Source: an uncultured Bacilli bacterium (GTDB lineage: Bacteria; Bacillota_I; Bacilli_A; RF39; UBA660). Taken from it: a stretch of DNA of 62,053 nucleotides. A program made the position numbers and the translations under genes. Each line of letters opens with the position of its first letter. Position 1 is the first letter of the stretch. The DNA lies in assembly GCA_910583685.1 (NCBI GenBank), contig CAJTXY010000004.1:1-62053 (forward strand). The letters run 5' to 3'. Positions 57,460-62,053 of the stretch are shown in pieces. The notes below the pieces were generated by a model, which was not told the origin of the DNA, did not search any database, and saw only the letters and a program-made list of their open reading frames with translations.

Positions 57460-57978
57460 ATGAAATTCAAAAACTTATTAGTAAGAAGTATCTTCATTTT
57501 TATTCTTTGTTCTCTCTGTCATTTCACATATAGTACTTTTCCCAATTTTTTTACAAGCATTTTCGCTCCTGTAAATGAAAGCATCTTTGAACACTTAAAA
57601 ATGCTATTTACAGCAGAAATTCTATTTAGTATTATCATTATGGTAAAAGAAAAAGATAACAACAAATATCTAAGGGCACTTCTTAGAGGCTATATTTCCA
57701 TATTCATCCTACTGCTTCTCTATTTACCTATTTACTATTTTCTGGGAGAAATAATGATTCTAACCTTCATTATTTTATTCGTAACCATTTTCCTAACAGA
57801 ATATATACTAACATTTTTAGGAAAGAAAAAACACCACCCATATTTAAATATAGCAAGTGTTTTTCTAATTATCATAACTTATATGCTTTTTACTTTTTTA
57901 ACCTACCATCCTATCAAAGAAAAACTATTTTGGGACAGTGAGAACAAGAAGTATGGAATTGATATTTTAAATAAGTGA
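57460..57978 (+). CDS. DUF6512-like membrane protein
   Basis: A 172-residue protein with about five hydrophobic helices and an APVNESIFEHLKMLF segment near residue 38, a pattern I associate with DUF6512. The function is unknown. It is the only rightward host gene here and its stop overlaps the stop of yqeH by 12 bases (convergent). I start at the ATG at 57460, after GGTGA; an ATG nine codons upstream has no ribosome site. Confidence 0.6.
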   Translation: MKFKNLLVRSIFIFILCSLCHFTYSTFPNFFTSIFAPVNESIFEHLKMLFTAEILFSIIIMVKEKDNNKYLRALLRGYISIFILLLLYLPIYYFLGEIMILTFIILFVTIFLTEYILTFLGKKKHHPYLNIASVFLIIITYMLFTFLTYHPIKEKLFWDSENKKYGIDILNK

Positions 57979-58971
57979 TTTCCGAACAAATGACTCAATA
58001 TTCTTATCTAGGTAAATATCGACAACCCCACGATTAACAATTTTAATAAATCCCAAACCATTAATAACAATATCTTCCCCATACTTTATAGAATAAGTAG
58101 TTTTCGCTAAATCTTTTAAATCGTTATGATTGGGATTAATAAATCTCTTCGTTTTTAAATCATTGGAAATATAGAGAGTAAAACTATTTTTTTCTCCTTC
58201 TTTATAATCAATACGCACCAAATTTTCAATAACAATGCTCTGATTACGCCGAAGCTGATAAGTTCTAGGTTTAATTTCCTTCCTAGGACTTATTTTTTTT
58301 AGCATATCTTTATCTACATAATTTACTAAACTCTTAGAATCGACTAGTCCTGGTGTATCAATTAAAGTCAAATGTTCGTTCAATGAAATACTTACAGTAT
58401 TTAATGTAGTAGAAGGAAGTGGAGACATAGTAAGCTCCTGTGTACTCTCAGAATAATTTTTAATAAATTTATTAATTAAAGTAGATTTTCCAGCATTCGT
58501 ATGTCCTACAACATAGACATTTTTACTAGTTTGATTTAGTTTAATTCGACTCATCAAATAATCGATATTATAATTTTTCTCAACGCTAACAACAATAATA
58601 TCTTCAAAATTAATATTCATCTCTTGAAAATACGCAATAAGTTTTTCTTCCTTTACACTTTTAGGCAATACATCCTTTTTATTGAGTACCAAAATCATTT
58701 TATTAGAAAGAATTTTCCGAATTTCTAATAAATCCTGTTCAATATTTAATAAATCTGTAACATATAATACCAAATCCTTTGTCTCACCCACACTTCTAAT
58801 AATATCTAGGTATTCTTCATTCGATTTGGCAACAACTTGATATTCTCCATAATTTTTCATTCGAAAACATCTTTGACAAAGCTCATCATCTAAATTTAAA
58901 ACATAACCTTCTTGTAGCATATTTTCATTCTGTAACAAAACCCCACAACCACTACATTTACTACTATTCAT
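57967..58971 (-). CDS. yqeH: Ribosome biogenesis GTPase YqeH
   Basis: A 334-residue protein. The zinc finger CSGCGVLLQ ... CQRCFRM spans residues ~5-37. The GTPase is circularly permuted: NKKDVLP (G4) comes before GHTNAGKSTLINK (G1), then SPLPSTTLNTV (G2) and IDTPGLV (G3). The C-terminal RNA-binding part is of usual length. It assists 30S assembly. It overlaps yqeG by eight bases, a conserved pair in Firmicutes. Confidence 0.95.
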   Translation of the reverse strand: MNSSKCSGCGVLLQNENMLQEGYVLNLDDELCQRCFRMKNYGEYQVVAKSNEEYLDIIRSVGETKDLVLYVTDLLNIEQDLLEIRKILSNKMILVLNKKDVLPKSVKEEKLIAYFQEMNINFEDIIVVSVEKNYNIDYLMSRIKLNQTSKNVYVVGHTNAGKSTLINKFIKNYSESTQELTMSPLPSTTLNTVSISLNEHLTLIDTPGLVDSKSLVNYVDKDMLKKISPRKEIKPRTYQLRRNQSIVIENLVRIDYKEGEKNSFTLYISNDLKTKRFINPNHNDLKDLAKTTYSIKYGEDIVINGLGFIKIVNRGVVDIYLDKNIESFVRKSLI

Positions 58972-59476
58972 AATATCTTCCCTTCACTAAAATATCTTTA
59001 CGCTTATAATATTTTAAAATTTTCCGTTCTAAAAAACGATTAAATTTCGTTATTTTCAAATCTTTCTGTCCCAAAGGATCTACAAAAATAGTCTGAATAC
59101 CAAACAAATTTCCTGATAAAATATCAGTAACGAGTTGATCCCCAATCATTACCATCTCGCTTTTTTCAAAACCATAACTCGCAATTTTCTTTAATCCTTT
59201 CGTAAAGGGCTTACTAGCATTAGCAACTCCCTCAATACCAAGTTGCTCTGTGTACGGTTTAATTCTAGTAGGAGTATTATTAGAAATAATGTATATCTGG
59301 AAATCCTTTTTTAGTTTTTGAATTAACTCTTTACTACGTTTAGGACAAACCTTTTCATCAATCAATGCTAATGTATTATCAAGATCAAAAATAAGCACTT
59401 TGATATGTTTCTTTTTCAATTTCTGATAATTAATCTCATATATATTTTTTTTATACATAGTTGGTTTAAACTTCAT
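58964..59476 (-). CDS. yqeG: YqeG-family HAD phosphatase
   Basis: A 170-residue HAD IIIA enzyme. Motif I is LIFDLDNTLALID, motif II is YIISNN, motif III the Lys in NASKPFTKG, motif IV is MIGDQLVTDILSGN. The substrate in vivo is unclear; related enzymes dephosphorylate phosphatidylglycerol phosphate (GEP4 type). I start at the ATG ending at 59476 with AGGTGG upstream. It is coupled to yqeH. Confidence 0.88.
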   Translation of the reverse strand: MKFKPTMYKKNIYEINYQKLKKKHIKVLIFDLDNTLALIDEKVCPKRSKELIQKLKKDFQIYIISNNTPTRIKPYTEQLGIEGVANASKPFTKGLKKIASYGFEKSEMVMIGDQLVTDILSGNLFGIQTIFVDPLGQKDLKITKFNRFLERKILKYYKRKDILVKGRYYE

Positions 59477-59518
59477 AGTCCACCTCTTCTTCATTATACT
59501 ATAATAAGACAGGAATTA

Positions 59519-60973
59519 CTAGTTATTTACCCTTTGTGTAAGCATTTCTGTTTTACTGGTAATTTTATCAAAAACATAGCCATTTTCTTTTCCATATTGA
59601 ATAATTCTTCTAAGGGCATCTCTTGTATATGGTTTAATATCATGCATCAATACAACATTGATCCGCTCTTTAGACAAATGACTAATCACGTAATGATAAA
59701 CTTCATCTGCAGTATCAAATTCTCCAGCATCTCCACTCGCAAGATTCCAATCATAATAGCGAAAACCTCGTTTTAAAACATCACTAGTAAGAATAGACAT
59801 AATACCCTCTGAGTATTTTCGGCTAATAGTATTACTAGATCCTCCTGGAAAACGAATAATATCAGCATCCTTTCCTGTAAGTCGCCTAACTCTTTCTCTT
59901 ACAGAATATAAATCACTATAATAATTATCAACGGAAGAATAAATATAGGAATAATTATGACTTGCTGTATGAAGTGCCACAGTATGTCCTTCCTGGTCTT
60001 CACGAACAATAAGTTCATCTGGTCCACTATTTGTAACGAAGAAAGTGGCTTTTACATTTTCCTCTTTTAAAATATCCAAAATCACATCAGTTGTGCCCGC
60101 TCTAGGTCCATCATCAAATGTTAAATAAACTGTTCCATTTTTGCCACGTTCCAACACACGAACAATTCTTTTGACCTCCGCTTTATTATGTGCCTGATCA
60201 TAAACAGAATATTTAAGTTCGTATTCACCTGGCACATTAGTATCTACCGCTCCTTCAACAACGACTTTTTTTGATAAATCCCCATCACAATTATCGGATG
60301 CTTGAACAAACGGGTCCTCAAATTTCTCCCCAACATAAACATTTTCATAAATGTCGCCCTTTAATAGAATAGTAGGTGGCTTTTGATCCTGATAATGAAG
60401 ATGTCGAACAACCTCTCGAAAATTTCCAGCAGCATCTCTTACAGAATAAATAATTCGATCTCGTATTTTTTTTACTTTAACCTTCTCCGTTATATTCCCA
60501 TCAAAATTATCATAGGCCTTAAATCCCTGCTCTTGATACTTCCTTCCAGGACATACATCTACATCACTAGATCCCACTAAAGAAAGAGAAGGAGCAGAAG
60601 TATCTTTTACAAAAACAGTAAGAACTCTACTTCTACGGAATATACCGACTTTAGAGTGATAATAAATTTTATAAACCCCTAGTTGGTTCGAATCAACATT
60701 GCCTACAACTTCTACCTTTTCTGTAACATCCTGATCTCTATATTTAGCATAATACTTAGGAGCATTATATTTTTCTTTATAATTAAGAACAATACTACTT
60801 CCAAGCTTTTTCCCCTTTATCTCCAAAGTAATTTTAGGAATACAAAAATAAGAGATAAGAATATAGGAAATAATAATAACAAATAAAGACAAAGCAAAAA
60901 AGACAATTCTTTTTGTAGAATTAGAACTGTGTTTTTGTTTAATACGCTTCTTTATTTTAGGTCTACTTCTCAT
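59519..60973 (-). CDS. Membrane-anchored polysaccharide deacetylase with Ig-like repeats
   Basis: A 484-residue protein. The N-terminus is basic and followed by one membrane helix (about residues 25-46). Two DUF5011/Ig-like domains come next: DTSAPSLSLVG ... AYDNFDGNITEKV and PTILLKGD ... ASDNCDGDLSKKV. Residues ~280-484 form a NodB catalytic domain: VYLTFDDGPRAGT (metal Asp), HTASHNYSY (metal His pair), FRYYDWNLASGD and VVLMHDIK. It should remove acetyl groups from peptidoglycan or another wall glycan outside the cell. Confidence 0.92.
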   Translation of the reverse strand: MRSRPKIKKRIKQKHSSNSTKRIVFFALSLFVIIISYILISYFCIPKITLEIKGKKLGSSIVLNYKEKYNAPKYYAKYRDQDVTEKVEVVGNVDSNQLGVYKIYYHSKVGIFRRSRVLTVFVKDTSAPSLSLVGSSDVDVCPGRKYQEQGFKAYDNFDGNITEKVKVKKIRDRIIYSVRDAAGNFREVVRHLHYQDQKPPTILLKGDIYENVYVGEKFEDPFVQASDNCDGDLSKKVVVEGAVDTNVPGEYELKYSVYDQAHNKAEVKRIVRVLERGKNGTVYLTFDDGPRAGTTDVILDILKEENVKATFFVTNSGPDELIVREDQEGHTVALHTASHNYSYIYSSVDNYYSDLYSVRERVRRLTGKDADIIRFPGGSSNTISRKYSEGIMSILTSDVLKRGFRYYDWNLASGDAGEFDTADEVYHYVISHLSKERINVVLMHDIKPYTRDALRRIIQYGKENGYVFDKITSKTEMLTQRVNN

Positions 60974-61040
60974 TCCTTCTCACCTATTTATTATTATACT
61001 TAAATTTTTAAGTTCTAGCAATAAAAGATAACAAAAGAAA

Positions 61041-62053
61041 TTAAGGTGCGACTAACACAAGTCGAAAAGAAAGATAACCATAACTTGTTTCGTATTTTGC
61101 AATACTTCCATCAAACTTTGCAACAAAGAAAATAGATGTTTGATTAGAATAACCACCAGAGCGACTCATCCAAGGCCTATAAGAATTGGGTAGCGAAGAA
61201 CCAGAGGTAAACCAGTTACTTGTTTCGCTTAATGCCTGTGATAAGCATTCATTTTCACCACAAGAATCTTTAAAATTATCACTGTTATAAAAATCGTAAT
61301 ATTTATTATCTAGCCAATCTTTCCCATTAAAAGTCGAACCATCATTCAGTGATCCTGTATAACCAGAATTATAAACTTGACTTGTACCAGAATGTCTATC
61401 TCCATTAGGTGCATAAACAGCCATTACATATTCCCAAGCACCTCCACTCATATCATAAATTCCATATATCGTTCCTGTTGTGGAAGCTCCTGTTCCCAAA
61501 ATCGCTTCATCATAAGTATATTGACATCCATAGTCATTACTATCGCTATATGGAGCACCATAACTACAGCCTGTAATATATGCACTTGATTTATTATGGT
61601 ATATTTGTTTACTCGCTCCACTATAGGCTCTATTTCCTAGTTTTCCGTATTTACTCTGTGAAAGATAAGCTACCGCTCCCCACTCACTATTCTTCATTGC
61701 GTGAGAGTCTAACATACTACTAACGCCATAACGATTGCTACTCTTTGTTATGTTCCTCCCTACCTCTGCTAAGTTTGCTATTTGGATATACCTCCAACTT
61801 GTAACATTCGGTTTGATCATAGCATCTAACTCTGTGGTATTTCCTCCACCAGAAGAATGAAAAACTCCTGGTCGAAGTTCTTCCTTAGCATCAGGACTCG
61901 AACTACTGGTTTCAAATTTTCCTACCCATATTCCTGATAACTCATCACTTCCAAAGGTAAAGGCATCTGGCGTTCTCCAGTTACTAACACCATCTGCTAC
62001 CTTATATTGAGCACTTCCTGTATCTTTCTCACTCTTACTTATAAACTTAACAT
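61041..62053 (-). CDS. SUMF1-like surface protein, 5' end cut by the window
   Basis: The frame is open to the right edge, giving at least 337 residues. The 259-residue piece that starts at an internal ATG (61820) is too short: upstream codons read in frame and include DAFTFGSDELSGIWVGKFET, typical of this group. GTIYGIYDMSGGAWEYVM and the final YGYLSFRLVLVAP match the formylglycine-generating (SUMF1) fold as used in non-catalytic surface proteins of gut Firmicutes, several of which carry a prepilin-like N-terminus. Two or more disulfides are likely (TGCSYG, DYGCQY, DSCGENEC). Enzymatic activity is doubtful. Confidence 0.7.
   Translation of the reverse strand, partial: VKFISKSEKDTGSAQYKVADGVSNWRTPDAFTFGSDELSGIWVGKFETSSSSPDAKEELRPGVFHSSGGGNTTELDAMIKPNVTSWRYIQIANLAEVGRNITKSSNRYGVSSMLDSHAMKNSEWGAVAYLSQSKYGKLGNRAYSGASKQIYHNKSSAYITGCSYGAPYSDSNDYGCQYTYDEAILGTGASTTGTIYGIYDMSGGAWEYVMAVYAPNGDRHSGTSQVYNSGYTGSLNDGSTFNGKDWLDNKYYDFYNSDNFKDSCGENECLSQALSETSNWFTSGSSLPNSYRPWMSRSGGYSNQTSIFFVAKFDGSIAKYETSYGYLSFRLVLVAP

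Overview
The window is a low-GC Gram-positive (Firmicutes, Bacilli-like) chromosome segment carrying an integrated siphovirus. The host part reads with the standard code and contains the dnaG-rpoD-trmK cluster, yqeG/yqeH, a RelQ-type alarmone synthetase and a PPDK/pyruvate kinase pair. It also encodes large anchored proteins with Trp-rich (YSDWSRWSNW) or SUMF1-like (YGIYDMSGGAWEY) motifs, which I associate with uncultured gut Bacilli such as RF39 or Erysipelotrichia relatives. That placement is an inference from gene content, not a database result.

Layout. (1) 1-7.7 kb is an accessory island, all on the minus strand: a transglutaminase-like protein with a small partner, then a three-gene operon (HAD phosphatase, HAD-like protein without catalytic residues, 816-residue PEP-synthase-like phosphotransferase) behind the promoter and first codons of a truncated CYTH gene, then three unknown genes. 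A 10-bp copy of the tRNA-Leu 3' end at 23-32 suggests the island may once have used the same integration site. (2) 7719-36869 is a 29-kb prophage in the 3' end of tRNA-Leu(UAG). It has a 19-bp att duplication and paired 9-bp arm-type repeats at both ends. A plus-strand repressor and integrase lie next to attR. Leftward come cro, the replication genes (DnaD-like, DnaB helicase), spoVG, a second tyrosine recombinase, many small proteins, a C5 methyltransferase, a pentapeptide-repeat protein, an ArpU-like regulator and a strong late promoter. The late genes follow: HNH, terS, terL, portal, protease, capsid, connectors, tail genes with a -1 frameshift, tape measure, Dit, Gp37-like protein, tail-tip genes, holin and M23 endolysin. 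(3) 36.9-62 kb is host core genome: two tRNAs, two anchored proteins, Smr, PfkB kinase, ppdK, pyk, an ABC exporter, cysteine desulfurase, RelQ, a phosphoesterase, trmK-rpoD-dnaG, an HD hydrolase, yqeH-yqeG, a polysaccharide deacetylase, and a SUMF1-like protein cut by the window end.

How it works together. The prophage looks intact: every functional module of a cos-type HK97-like siphovirus is present and most genes overlap or abut. The best candidates for undescribed biology are the island's HAD / HAD-like / PEP-synthase-like operon, a poly-G mini-gene upstream of three tandem tail-tip paralogues, and a 30-residue peptide carrying a type IV prepilin signature next to a phage lipoprotein gene.
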